From an uncultured Eubacterium sp. (lineage in GTDB: Bacteria > Bacillota > Clostridia > Lachnospirales > Lachnospiraceae), in the NCBI GenBank assembly GCA_934351445.1, contig CAKRIZ010000051.1, forward strand, positions 1-11,973: DNA of 11,973 nt. Direction: 5' to 3'. The notes beneath the pieces are model-generated. The model searched no databases. It was given only the letters and a program-made list of their open reading frames with translations, and was not told where the DNA came from. This document shows, piece after piece, positions 1-6,351 of this stretch; within the stretch, counting starts at the first letter, position 1, and each line of letters begins with the position of its first letter. A program made the translations under genes and the position numbers.

Positions 1-29
1 TTACTTGAAGCTAAAGCTGTCTGGGGACA

Positions 30-54
30 CACCTGCATAGCAGGTGGTTTATTT
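30..54 (+). terminator. Terminator-like hairpin near the window edge
   Basis: CACCTGC (30-36) and GCAGGTG (40-46) pair as a 7-bp stem with an ATA loop, followed by a T-rich run (GGTTTATTTTT). This fits a rho-independent terminator for a plus-strand gene lying upstream of the window. Two plus-strand frames are open from base 1, one until a TAG at 38-40 in the hairpin loop and one until a TGA at 61-63. The first bases could therefore be the last codons of that gene, but nothing in them identifies it. The T-run is interrupted, so strength is uncertain. Confidence 0.5.
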
Positions 55-71
55 TTACTGTGAATACAAAG

Positions 72-101
72 AAAAACGCTTCCCGGTATGGAAGCGTTTT
101 T
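72..101 (-). terminator. Bidirectional intrinsic terminator
   Basis: A perfect 12-bp stem, AAAAACGCTTCC (72-83) against GGAAGCGTTTTT (90-101), closes a 6-nt loop and carries A and T runs at its two ends. It therefore works as an intrinsic terminator on either strand. It lies 11 nt past the stop codon of the minus-strand regulator and most likely ends that transcript. It may also back up termination of transcription entering from the left. Confidence 0.88.
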
Positions 102-112
102 GTGTAAACATA

Positions 113-1057
113 TTATTTATTGTCTGCTGCGGGGGTATTCGACTCTAACGGCATATAATTGATGCTCACTTGGATGTCCTGTGCATAGTTGCCGAACGTT
201 TTGCCATAGAGCGTCAGACCGCCGACATGAACCGCGTCATCCTCGACTGCCAGACGAAGACGGATGCTGCTCGTATAATCAAGGTGCAGCATATTGATCG
301 TGACATCCGAGATCTTCATACCATCAATGTAGGTGCCTTTTTTATTGATGACGAGCAGCTTGAGCAGTCCGTACTGGTTGCAGTTTGACGGCCACCATTC
401 GGGAGTGAAGATGCCTCGTACATCTCCGAAGTCTCCGGGGGATGTCCAGAAACCAAGGCGTGTATCGTTGATGTAGAAGCTGATGTCTGACGGCCAGTTG
501 TTGGCGCTTCCGGGTGCCTCCGAGCCGATCTCCATAGAGATCGAGATCTGGGAGATCTTTTGCTGTACCGGAATCAGGTTCGGGATTGCGTATTCGACAA
601 ACCCCTTGGAAAACCATATGAGATCGGCATTGAAGCGGTCCGGGTGGTCAAAGTAGCGCACATCGTCCAGCTCGCCGATGGCGGATTCACTCGTGGCGAC
701 ACCGCAGGTCGGGCATACATCATAAGCGGAGAATTGACCGACACGTATCTGCGTATTGAATACATTCGTATAATCGATTGGTTTTTCGATATCTACAATA
801 ATGCGATCCTGAATAATCGAGCACATTTTCTGGTTGCCGTGGCCGGCGGATTCGTTAGAAGTGCTGATCAGCCCACATTCCTCCAGTTTTTTGATGTGAC
901 CGGTCAGTGCACCGTTGCTGATATTGAGCTCGCTTGCCAGTTGATTCATGCTCATCTGGTCATTGTCCAGCAGGATATTCAATATCTGAAGCCGGATCTC
1001 TGATCCTAATGCCTTAAAAGTCTCCAGACCTTCGTCAAGAGATGTGATATGAATCAT
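113..1057 (-). CDS. ArsR-like winged-helix regulator with large C-terminal putative sensor domain
   Basis: A predicted one-component transcription factor of 314 aa. Residues about 10-80 form an ArsR-type winged helix: the run LGSEIRLQILNILL is followed by NQLASELNIS and a recognition helix around GALTGHIKKLEECGLI. Classical ArsR proteins are about 100 aa; this one has some 230 extra residues. That part holds a CPTC cysteine pair (115-118) and an aromatic/glycine-rich block (about 188-229) with WPSDISFYIND, GFWTSPGDFGD, TPEWWP and NQYG, suggesting a beta-rich ligand-binding domain. I recall similar regulators beside arabinofuranosidase genes in Firmicutes, but cannot give a precise family name. 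The ATG at 1057 is chosen because AGGAG lies 9 nt upstream and the promoter overlaps the longer open frame that begins at 1135. The gene is divergent from the transporter operon, which makes it the likely local regulator, sensing an arabinose oligosaccharide or product (inference). Whether it represses or activates cannot be read from the sequence. Confidence 0.85.
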   Translation of the reverse strand: MIHITSLDEGLETFKALGSEIRLQILNILLDNDQMSMNQLASELNISNGALTGHIKKLEECGLISTSNESAGHGNQKMCSIIQDRIIVDIEKPIDYTNVFNTQIRVGQFSAYDVCPTCGVATSESAIGELDDVRYFDHPDRFNADLIWFSKGFVEYAIPNLIPVQQKISQISISMEIGSEAPGSANNWPSDISFYINDTRLGFWTSPGDFGDVRGIFTPEWWPSNCNQYGLLKLLVINKKGTYIDGMKISDVTINMLHLDYTSSIRLRLAVEDDAVHVGGLTLYGKTFGNYAQDIQVSINYMPLESNTPAADNK

Positions 1058-1107
1058 TTGTCTGTTCTCCTGTCTGAGTAAAATTATGGATAAACCATTA
1101 ATTTTTA

Positions 1108-1136
1108 TTATAGAAGTTTCGCTGTAGTGTGTCAAT
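1108..1136 (-). promoter_or_regulatory. Sigma-A promoter of the regulator gene
   Basis: On the minus strand, TTGACA (1136-1131) and TATAAT (1113-1108) are separated by exactly 17 bp, a perfect consensus housekeeping promoter. Transcription should start near 1101, about 44 nt before the ATG at 1057. The promoter lies inside the longer open frame that begins at 1135, which rules out that longer start. Confidence 0.9.
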
Positions 1137-1146
1137 GAAAAATCCT

Positions 1147-1158
1147 CTAAATATTTAG
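1147..1158. promoter_or_regulatory. Candidate operator palindrome CTAAATATTTAG
   Basis: A perfect 12-bp palindrome just upstream of the regulator gene's -35 element. Its right half-site belongs to a 20-bp-spaced pair of TTTAG sites (1154-1158 and 1174-1178). A related inverted repeat, CTAAA-N4-TTTAG, lies downstream of the transporter promoter (1389-1402). The placement and symmetry suit an autoregulatory operator, but the sequence is AT-rich and no binding can be shown from here. Confidence 0.4.
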
Positions 1159-1178
1159 TTTGTGATGAATTACTTTAG
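1154..1178 (-). promoter_or_regulatory. Candidate regulator box (minus-strand copy)
   Basis: Read on the minus strand, CTAAA occurs at 1178-1174 and again at 1158-1154, exactly 20 bp apart. The 25-bp stretch matches 18 of 25 positions of the plus-strand stretch at 1288-1312 when both are read toward their own promoter. It ends 17 bp before the regulator's -35 hexamer. Paired direct sites two helical turns apart upstream of -35 are a usual arrangement for activator binding; the binding protein is unknown. Confidence 0.45.
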
Positions 1179-1221
1179 GAATACGTGATATGCAGAGCGA
1201 AAAGTGCGGATAGAATATAAA

Positions 1222-1252
1222 AAATACACAAAGCATATCGTAAATACACAAA
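1222..1252. repeat. Direct repeat AAATACACAAA spaced 20 bp
   Basis: Two identical 11-bp copies lie at 1222-1232 and 1242-1252, start to start 20 bp, midway between the two divergent promoters. The second copy also takes part in an inverted repeat, CACAA (1247-1251) with TTGTG (1257-1261). The spacing matches that of the CTAAA pairs on either side. This is likely a tandem protein-binding site for a further regulator or a looping element; the identity of the protein is not visible. Confidence 0.5.
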
Positions 1253-1287
1253 ATAATTGTGACGTTTTTGTGCAATTTGCGGAAAAT

Positions 1288-1312
1288 CTAAAATACTTTA
1301 AATAAAACTAAA
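1288..1312 (+). promoter_or_regulatory. Candidate regulator box (plus-strand copy)
   Basis: CTAAAATA occurs at 1288-1295 and 1308-1315, exactly 20 bp apart. The second copy ends 4 bp before the -35 hexamer of the transporter promoter. The 25-bp stretch is a mirror counterpart of 1154-1178. The first copy also forms a near-palindrome, CTAAA-ATAC-TTTAA. The site is suited to an activator contacting RNA polymerase, or to a repressor blocking it. Confidence 0.45.
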
Positions 1313-1319
1313 ATAATAA

Positions 1320-1348
1320 TTGACACAAGCAGGCAGAAAAGGTATAGT
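1320..1348 (+). promoter_or_regulatory. Sigma-A promoter of the arabinoside/galactose operon
   Basis: TTGACA (1320-1325) and TATAGT (1343-1348) are 17 bp apart. A start near 1355 gives a leader of about 70 nt before the binding-protein ATG at 1427. The leader carries a short inverted repeat (1363-1376), an operator-like palindrome (1389-1402) and two AGGAG sequences. This promoter probably drives at least the binding protein through the GH51 gene. Confidence 0.85.
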
Positions 1349-1362
1349 AAATGCATAAGGAA

Positions 1363-1376
1363 CACGCGACCGCGTG
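1363..1376 (+). promoter_or_regulatory. Inverted repeat CACGCG-AC-CGCGTG in the leader
   Basis: A 6-bp GC-rich inverted repeat with a 2-nt centre stands out in an AT-rich leader, about 8 nt past the predicted transcription start. It could be an operator for a dimeric repressor or a 5' stem that protects the mRNA. The 2-nt centre is too tight for an RNA hairpin unless the closing pairs open, so a DNA-level role is a little more likely. Confidence 0.4.
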
Positions 1377-1388
1377 AAACACTTAAAA

Positions 1389-1402
1389 CTAAATTATTTT
1401 AG
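1389..1402. promoter_or_regulatory. Candidate downstream operator CTAAA-N4-TTTAG
   Basis: An inverted repeat with 5-bp arms lies in the transcribed leader, between the predicted start and the ribosome-binding site. Its right side reads TATTTTAG, the exact reverse complement of the CTAAAATA copies at 1288 and 1308. A site downstream of the start suits repression by a roadblock. It also places an AGGAG (1401-1405) directly after it. Confidence 0.4.
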
Positions 1403-1426
1403 GAGAGGGATTAAAGGAGGACAATC

Positions 1427-2908
1427 ATGAAGAAGAAACTCATTAGCACACTGATGTGTACCGCTCTTGCAGCATCCATGCTGGTTGGATGTGGCAGTGG
1501 GGAGACCAACCCACCGGCAGATGCAGCTACGGATGACGCAGCTACCGATGATGCATCGGCAGATGACACTGCAGATGATTCTGCATCAGCAGATGACTCG
1601 GAGGATGAGGCAGAGACTGCAGAGGCAGATGTAGTGACCAACACATTCGGTGATCCGAACGGTACACATTTAGAGATGTGGACATTCGTTGAGCTTCACG
1701 GACAGCATTACGGCAAGATGGCAGAGGTATGGAATGAGGAGCATCCCGATGAGACGATCGAGATCACATGTACTACATATCCGTATGCAGATATGCACAC
1801 CAAGCTGCTGACTGCTTTACAGTCCGGCGTAGGAGCACCTGATATCTGTGACGTGGAGGTCGGACAGTTCCCGAACGTGGTGGCAGGTCTGGATAACTGG
1901 CTCGTTCCGTTAGACGACTATGCATCGGATTACATGAGCACAATGGTACCTGCTCGTATGGATACATATGCAGGAGAGGACGGCAAGCATTATGGCGCTC
2001 CTTACCACGTAGGTGCAACTGTTATGTATTACAATGTAGCAGCAATGGCAGAGGCAATGGGCATCTCCGAGGATGAGGTAACATCAAAGATCGATGCAGT
2101 AAAGACATGGGATGATTATACCAAGCTGGGCGATGAGTATGTAGCAGCTATCGGAGAGGATGGCAAATACTTCACATCCGTAGATACAGGCGGAACAGAC
2201 TGGCTGTGGCTGGCAATGGCTGAGTACGGCGAAGACTGGACCGGTGGATTCGACAATCCTGCAAATGTACAGCTTGATTCTGTAAAGAAGATGTTAGAGA
2301 TGCAGCAGGGATGGTTAGACAGCGGATTTGCTGAGGTATCACCGGATGGACACGTTGATCTTGAGGCTGGTTTCCAGAACATCATGGATCACAATATTGT
2401 ATCTTTCCCGAAGGCTATGTGGTATATGAGCCGTTTCACCAACTATATGCCTGAGGAAAAGGGCAACTGGTATATCGCTAAGTGTCCGGTATTCGAAGAA
2501 GGACAGCCGATGTCAGTAGGTATCGGCGGAACCGGTACAGTCGTTACACAGCAGTCTCAGAGCGCAGATCTCGCATCCAGATTCCTTTGCTGGGCAAAGA
2601 TGTCTGAGGAAGGTGAGCAGAATATCTGGGATACATTAGGATTTGATGTATGTAACACCGCTTGCTGGACTCTGGATTCATTCGCACATGATGACAACAA
2701 CCAGTACAATGCTTACTTTAGAAATTATCCTTACGATGTATTAAACGACATCGGACTTGACAATATCGGAAAGATCTCTGTCGTAGCGATCAGCCCGACA
2801 ATCAATGAGTATGTATGCAATACAACTTTAAATGAGGTACTTGAGGATAAGATGGATGTATCTGAGGCACTTCAGGAATTACAGGATGCAGTTGATTTAG
2901 AGCAGTAA
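1427..2908 (+). CDS. Lipoprotein sugar-binding protein of a CUT1 ABC transporter
   Basis: An extracellular solute-binding protein (family 1, COG1653 type) of 493 aa that should capture oligosaccharides and deliver them to the two permeases encoded next. The N-terminus is a lipoprotein signal: MKKK, a hydrophobic stretch, then a lipobox LVGC with Cys22 as the lipidated residue. Residues about 31-68 are a low-complexity Ala/Asp/Ser/Thr/Glu linker that should hold the binding domain off the membrane. The mature domain starts near HLEMWTFVE (81-89); LQSGVGAPDICDVEVGQF (131-148) is typical of the family's N-lobe. Start: ATG 1427 has AGGAGG 6 nt upstream. It is the first gene of the operon, followed by a stem-loop before the permeases. 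Substrate specificity is inferred from the arabinofuranosidases downstream: arabino-oligosaccharides or arabinogalactan fragments. The sequence alone does not fix the sugar. Confidence 0.93.
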   Translation: MKKKLISTLMCTALAASMLVGCGSGETNPPADAATDDAATDDASADDTADDSASADDSEDEAETAEADVVTNTFGDPNGTHLEMWTFVELHGQHYGKMAEVWNEEHPDETIEITCTTYPYADMHTKLLTALQSGVGAPDICDVEVGQFPNVVAGLDNWLVPLDDYASDYMSTMVPARMDTYAGEDGKHYGAPYHVGATVMYYNVAAMAEAMGISEDEVTSKIDAVKTWDDYTKLGDEYVAAIGEDGKYFTSVDTGGTDWLWLAMAEYGEDWTGGFDNPANVQLDSVKKMLEMQQGWLDSGFAEVSPDGHVDLEAGFQNIMDHNIVSFPKAMWYMSRFTNYMPEEKGNWYIAKCPVFEEGQPMSVGIGGTGTVVTQQSQSADLASRFLCWAKMSEEGEQNIWDTLGFDVCNTACWTLDSFAHDDNNQYNAYFRNYPYDVLNDIGLDNIGKISVVAISPTINEYVCNTTLNEVLEDKMDVSEALQELQDAVDLEQ

Positions 2909-2930
2909 AATCAAATGGTCTTTGAGTGAT

Positions 2931-2964
2931 GGGGATGTCGGGGAGGTTCTCCTCTGACATCCCC
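2931..2964 (+). promoter_or_regulatory. Strong intergenic stem-loop between binding protein and permease
   Basis: GGGGATGTC (2931-2939) pairs with GACATCCCC (2956-2964), with an inner GAGG/CCTC stem (2943-2946, 2951-2954) closed by a TTCT loop and a small GGG/T bulge. It is followed by ATTTTCATCC, not a clean T-run. The likely role is 3'-end protection of the binding-protein mRNA or partial termination, so that more binding protein than permease is made. This layout is well known from sugar ABC operons such as malE-malF. Confidence 0.7.
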
Positions 2965-2991
2965 ATTTTCATCCGTAAGGAGGGTTTTGGT

Positions 2992-3888
2992 TTGAAAATA
3001 AAGAAGATATTATATTCACAAAAAGTGGCACCGTTTGTGTTCGTACTTCCTTTTATACTGAGCTTTCTGATCTTCTGGATCTATCCGCTCGGTTCTTCGG
3101 TCACAATGAGTTTCCAGAAAATCGGTGCAGTAAAAACGGAATGGATCGGAACGGCAAACTACGCAAAGCTGCTAAAAGATACTGTATTCCATACAGCAAT
3201 CTTAAACAGTGCAAAATATATGCTGTTTACGCTGCTATTACTGATTCCGTTTCCGCTGTTGTTTGCAGTATTGATGGACAGCCGTCTCGTGAAGGCAAAG
3301 GGTGTCTGGAAGGCGATTTTGTATATGCCGGCACTGACATCTGTTGTTATTTCAGGAACACTGTTTCGTCTGATGTTTACTGAATATCCGACCGGACAGA
3401 TGAATCAGATCACACAGATGCTCGGTCTTGGAACGTATAAATGGTTGAAGATGGGCTGGTCCGGTATGCTGGCGCTGTTGATCGTCGCATGCTGGCGCTG
3501 GACAGGTGTCAATATGCTCTATTTCCTGTCGGGTCTGCGGTCAATCGATACCTCCCTTTATGAGGCCGCAGAGATCGACGGGGCGAGCTCATGGCAGAAA
3601 TTCCGCTATGTGACCCTGCCGCTGTTAAAGCCCACGACAGTATATGTACTGACGATCTCCATCTATGCAGGACTGGCGATGTTCCTGGAGTCCTACATGC
3701 TATGGGCGGGCAACAATTCGCCAAACAACATCGGATTGACGATCGTAGGATACCTGTATAAGCGTGGTATCGAGAAGAATGATATGGGATATGCATGTGC
3801 AGTCGGTGTTGTACTGCTTGTCATCGCACTGGCAATCAATATCGTACAGTTAATTGCAAACGGAACATTTAAGAAGGAGGAGGACTAA
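2992..3888 (+). CDS. ABC transporter permease, CUT1 family (MalF/UgpA-like)
   Basis: One of two inner-membrane subunits of the sugar importer. From the TTG at 2992 it is 298 aa, usual for the family. The N-terminus (KIKKILYSQKVAPFVFVLPF) leads into the first membrane segment, and about six hydrophobic segments can be seen. The EAA loop that docks the ATPase reads EAAEIDGAS at about 191-199 and is followed by WQKFRYVTLPLLKPT. The start is chosen because AAGGAGGG (2977-2984) lies 7 nt before TTG. A longer in-frame ATG at 2926 would add 22 residues encoded by the stem-loop, without a comparable ribosome-binding site. The next permease begins 2 nt after this gene's stop. No ATP-binding gene is nearby, so an MsmX/MsmK-type shared ATPase probably powers it (known for Gram-positive CUT1 systems; inferred here). 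Confidence 0.92.
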   Translation: MKIKKILYSQKVAPFVFVLPFILSFLIFWIYPLGSSVTMSFQKIGAVKTEWIGTANYAKLLKDTVFHTAILNSAKYMLFTLLLLIPFPLLFAVLMDSRLVKAKGVWKAILYMPALTSVVISGTLFRLMFTEYPTGQMNQITQMLGLGTYKWLKMGWSGMLALLIVACWRWTGVNMLYFLSGLRSIDTSLYEAAEIDGASSWQKFRYVTLPLLKPTTVYVLTISIYAGLAMFLESYMLWAGNNSPNNIGLTIVGYLYKRGIEKNDMGYACAVGVVLLVIALAINIVQLIANGTFKKEED

Positions 3889-3890
3889 TC

Positions 3891-4769
3891 ATGGCAGATA
3901 TGGATAGGAGTGCCTCCAGACAGGGCAAGCAAAAGAAAATCGTAAGTACGGTTCTTGCGACTGGTTTCTTTGCGGTTTTGAGTCTGATTATTATTTTTCC
4001 GGTATTTGCCGGACTGCTGGCATCGTTCCGGCCCGGAACAGAGTTGATCCGTCGTGGTCTGTCGATCAATCTCGACTTCTCGACGATGAACCTGAATAAT
4101 TATAATTATCTCTTTTCCGGCAATGCAGACAGCCAGAGATATTTTATGTGGTACAAGAACTCACTGGTGATCACGATTGTGAGTGTGGTGTTGACACTTC
4201 TCATCTGCTACTTTGTAGCGTATGGACTGACAATGTACAACTTCCCGTTGAGAAACTTCCTGTTTTTCCTCGTGATCGCAACGATGATGGTACCGTTTGA
4301 GATCCTGATGCTTCCTTTATATAAGGAAATTATCGGATTAAAACTGATCAATACATACACCGGTGTGATCATTACCGGACTGTGTAATGCGTCGACGATC
4401 TTCTTCTTCCGCCAGTTCCTGTCAGGACTGCCGAAGGAGCTGCTCGATGCGGCACGTATCGACGGTGCGAGCGAGTACCGCATCGCGACAAAGATCATCC
4501 TGCCGCTGGCAAAGCCTGCATTTGCCTCTATGGGTATCCTGCAGGCAATGGGTGTGTGGAATGCGATCCTGTGGCCGCTGCTCGTATTAAAGGGTGCGGA
4601 GAAATTCACACTGCCGATCGGTCTGAACACACTGCTCACACCTTACGGAAACAACTATGATGTGCTGATCGCAGGATCTATGTTTGGTATTCTGCCGATC
4701 TTTGTGATCTTCTTGATCTTCCAGAAATATATTATCGAAGGTATGACTGCAGGAGCAGTCAAAGGCTAA
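3891..4769 (+). CDS. ABC transporter permease, CUT1 family (MalG/UgpE-like)
   Basis: The second membrane subunit of the importer, 292 aa. Hydrophobic segments fall near residues 18-45, 92-115, 122-142, 155-175, 212-232 and 258-280. The EAA loop reads ELLDAARIDGASE (about 183-195), followed by YRIATKIILPLAKPA. The C-terminal EGMTAGAVKG is a familiar ending for MalG-type subunits. The ATG at 3891 follows the upstream stop by 2 nt, and the ribosome-binding site AAGGAGGAGG (3874-3883) lies in the end of the preceding gene, so the two permeases are translationally linked. It should form a heterodimer with the preceding permease. The GH51 gene starts 15 nt after its stop, tying import to intracellular hydrolysis. 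Confidence 0.93.
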   Translation: MADMDRSASRQGKQKKIVSTVLATGFFAVLSLIIIFPVFAGLLASFRPGTELIRRGLSINLDFSTMNLNNYNYLFSGNADSQRYFMWYKNSLVITIVSVVLTLLICYFVAYGLTMYNFPLRNFLFFLVIATMMVPFEILMLPLYKEIIGLKLINTYTGVIITGLCNASTIFFFRQFLSGLPKELLDAARIDGASEYRIATKIILPLAKPAFASMGILQAMGVWNAILWPLLVLKGAEKFTLPIGLNTLLTPYGNNYDVLIAGSMFGILPIFVIFLIFQKYIIEGMTAGAVKG

Positions 4770-4784
4770 AAGGAGTAGAAAGAT

Positions 4785-6305
4785 ATGTCAAAGCTGATTA
4801 TAAACAACGAGAGCAAAAAAAGCACAATCGCACCGGAGATCTACGGACATTTTTCCGAGCATCTCGGTCGGTGTATCTATGAGGGATTGTATGTAGGAGA
4901 GGATTCTGACATCCCTAACGTAAACGGAATGAGAACCGATGTGGTCGAGGCATTAAAGGAGATGAAGGTTCCTGTGCTGCGCTGGCCGGGCGGATGTTTT
5001 GCAGATGAATACCACTGGATGGATGGTATCGGACCGAAATCTGCCAGAAAGAAAATGATCAATACCCACTGGGGCGGAGTCGTAGAGGATAACAGCTTCG
5101 GAACACATGAGTTTTTTGAGCTGTGCCGTCAGCTCGGATGTAAGACCTATATCAATGGTAATGTCGGCAGCGGTACCGTGCGCGAGATGAGCGAGTGGGT
5201 CGAGTACATGACATTCAACGGTGTATCACCGATGGCTGAGCTGCGCAAGCAGAATGGTCATGAGGAGCCGTGGAAGGTCGATTATTTCGGAGTTGGCAAT
5301 GAGAACTGGGGCTGTGGCGGAAATATGCGTCCGCAGCATTATGCGGATGAATACCGCAGATACCAGACCTACGTGAGAAACTATGCGGGCAACGCACCGA
5401 TCAGCAAGATCTGCTGTGGTGCGAATGTGGATGACTATGCATGGACAAAGGGTGTGTTAGAGACCTGCTTTGACCACTGCGAGCCCCGTTTTCACGGACT
5501 GATGGATGGACTCTCCCTGCATTATTACACACTGCCTGAGGTCGAGGATGACTGGAATAGCAAGGGCAGCGCGACAGACTTTACCGAGGAGATCTTCTAT
5601 CAGACATTGAAGCGCAGCTACTATATGGAGGAGCTTGTACAGAGGCACGGCGCGATCATGGATGAGTTTGATCCGGAGAAGAAGATCGGCATGATCGTTG
5701 ACGAGTGGGGTATCTGGGCAGATGTAGAGCCGGGCACCAATCCGGGCTTCTTATATCAGCAGAACACGATGCGTGATGCGCTCGTTGCAGGTATGAACCT
5801 GAATATTTTCAACAAGCATTCTGACCGTGTAAAGATGGCTTGTATCGCACAGTTAATCAACGTGTTACAGTCCGTCATGCTGACCGATGGCGAGAAGATG
5901 ATCAAGACACCGACTTATCATGTCTTCCATATGTATCGCTATCATCAGGGAGCAGCCCTGCTGTCCAGCGAGTTAGTTGATGCAGGAACAGTCGGCAGTG
6001 GCAAGAATGAACTGCCGAAGGTATTCGAATCTGCTTCTGTAGATGCAGATGATGTGATCACTGTGACACTCACCAACAACTCTCTGGAGTCAGGGGAGAG
6101 CGTAGAGCTTCAGCTCACCGCAGACGGAGCTGCTTACGAGGTTGCAGAAGCAACATATGTTGCAGGTACGATGAATGCACACAATACATTCGAGGCACCT
6201 GAGGTCGTTACTGAACAGAAATTTGAGGCATATACAAAGACTGCAGACGGTGTGCGCGTAGAGCTGCCGGCATGTAGTGTGGTCAGCATCCGCCTGAAGA
6301 AATAA
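4785..6305 (+). CDS. abfA: GH51 alpha-L-arabinofuranosidase, intracellular
   Basis: A retaining exo-enzyme that releases alpha-linked L-arabinofuranose from arabino-oligosaccharides. It is 506 aa, the usual length for family GH51. The (beta/alpha)8 catalytic domain runs from about residue 15 to 380. The general acid/base is Glu173 in [11 protein letters not shown], and the nucleophile is Glu307 in [11 protein letters not shown]. Other family blocks seen are [35 protein letters not shown] and GLSLHYYT. The C-terminal part (about 390-506) is the beta-sandwich usual in GH51. There is no signal peptide, so it acts in the cytoplasm on imported oligosaccharides. AAAAGGAG lies 9 nt before the ATG, and the gene follows the second permease by 15 nt. 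A terminator-like hairpin follows its stop codon. The exact linkage preference (1,2, 1,3 or 1,5) cannot be told from sequence. Confidence 0.95.
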   Translation: MSKLIINNESKKSTIAPEIYGHFSEHLGRCIYEGLYVGEDSDIPNVNGMRTDVVEALKEMKVPVLRWPGGCFADEYHWMDGIGPKSARKKMINTHWGGVVEDNSFGTHEFFELCRQLGCKTYINGNVGSGTVREMSEWVEYMTFNGVSPMAELRKQNGHEEPWKVDYFGVGNENWGCGGNMRPQHYADEYRRYQTYVRNYAGNAPISKICCGANVDDYAWTKGVLETCFDHCEPRFHGLMDGLSLHYYTLPEVEDDWNSKGSATDFTEEIFYQTLKRSYYMEELVQRHGAIMDEFDPEKKIGMIVDEWGIWADVEPGTNPGFLYQQNTMRDALVAGMNLNIFNKHSDRVKMACIAQLINVLQSVMLTDGEKMIKTPTYHVFHMYRYHQGAALLSSELVDAGTVGSGKNELPKVFESASVDADDVITVTLTNNSLESGESVELQLTADGAAYEVAEATYVAGTMNAHNTFEAPEVVTEQKFEAYTKTADGVRVELPACSVVSIRLKK

Positions 6306-6325
6306 GGGTTTGCAAATGCGATAAG

Positions 6326-6351
6326 AGGTGGGAATTGATTTCCCACCTTTT
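6326..6351 (+). terminator. Terminator-like hairpin between GH51 and GH127 genes
   Basis: AGGTGGGAA (6326-6334) pairs with TTCCCACCT (6340-6348) around a 5-nt TTGAT loop, followed by only three T's before A. The stem is strong but the T-run is short, so partial termination or mRNA processing is more likely than a full stop. The GH127 gene has its own ribosome-binding site 25 nt further on, and I see no convincing promoter in the gap. Confidence 0.6.

Noticed and set aside
1..63. C-terminal end of an upstream plus-strand gene
   Set aside because: Two frames are open from base 1, but the stretch is too short to recognise any protein.
560..1003. Plus-strand open frame opposite the regulator
   Set aside because: It is a shadow of the regulator gene, with no ribosome-binding site and no recognisable domain.
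1058..1135. N-terminal extension of the regulator to an ATG at 1135
   Set aside because: The extension would be encoded by the -10 element, most of the -35 and the predicted transcript start; the ATG at 1057 has a good AGGAG.
1222..1312. Short CRISPR-like array
   Set aside because: Repeats are 8-11 bp, only paired, and of two unrelated sequences; there is no 25-37 bp repeat with unique spacers.
1363..1376. Catabolite-response (cre) site
   Set aside because: The palindrome does not fit the TGNAANCGNTNNCA consensus; no convincing cre was found around the operon promoter by eye.
1411..1644. Minus-strand Ser/Ala-rich open frame
   Set aside because: It is the antisense of the repetitive Ala/Asp linker of the binding protein and includes the ribosome-binding site region.
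2926..2991. Permease start at ATG 2926
   Set aside because: The added residues come from the intergenic stem-loop and do not look like a permease N-terminus; AAGGAGGG points to TTG 2992.
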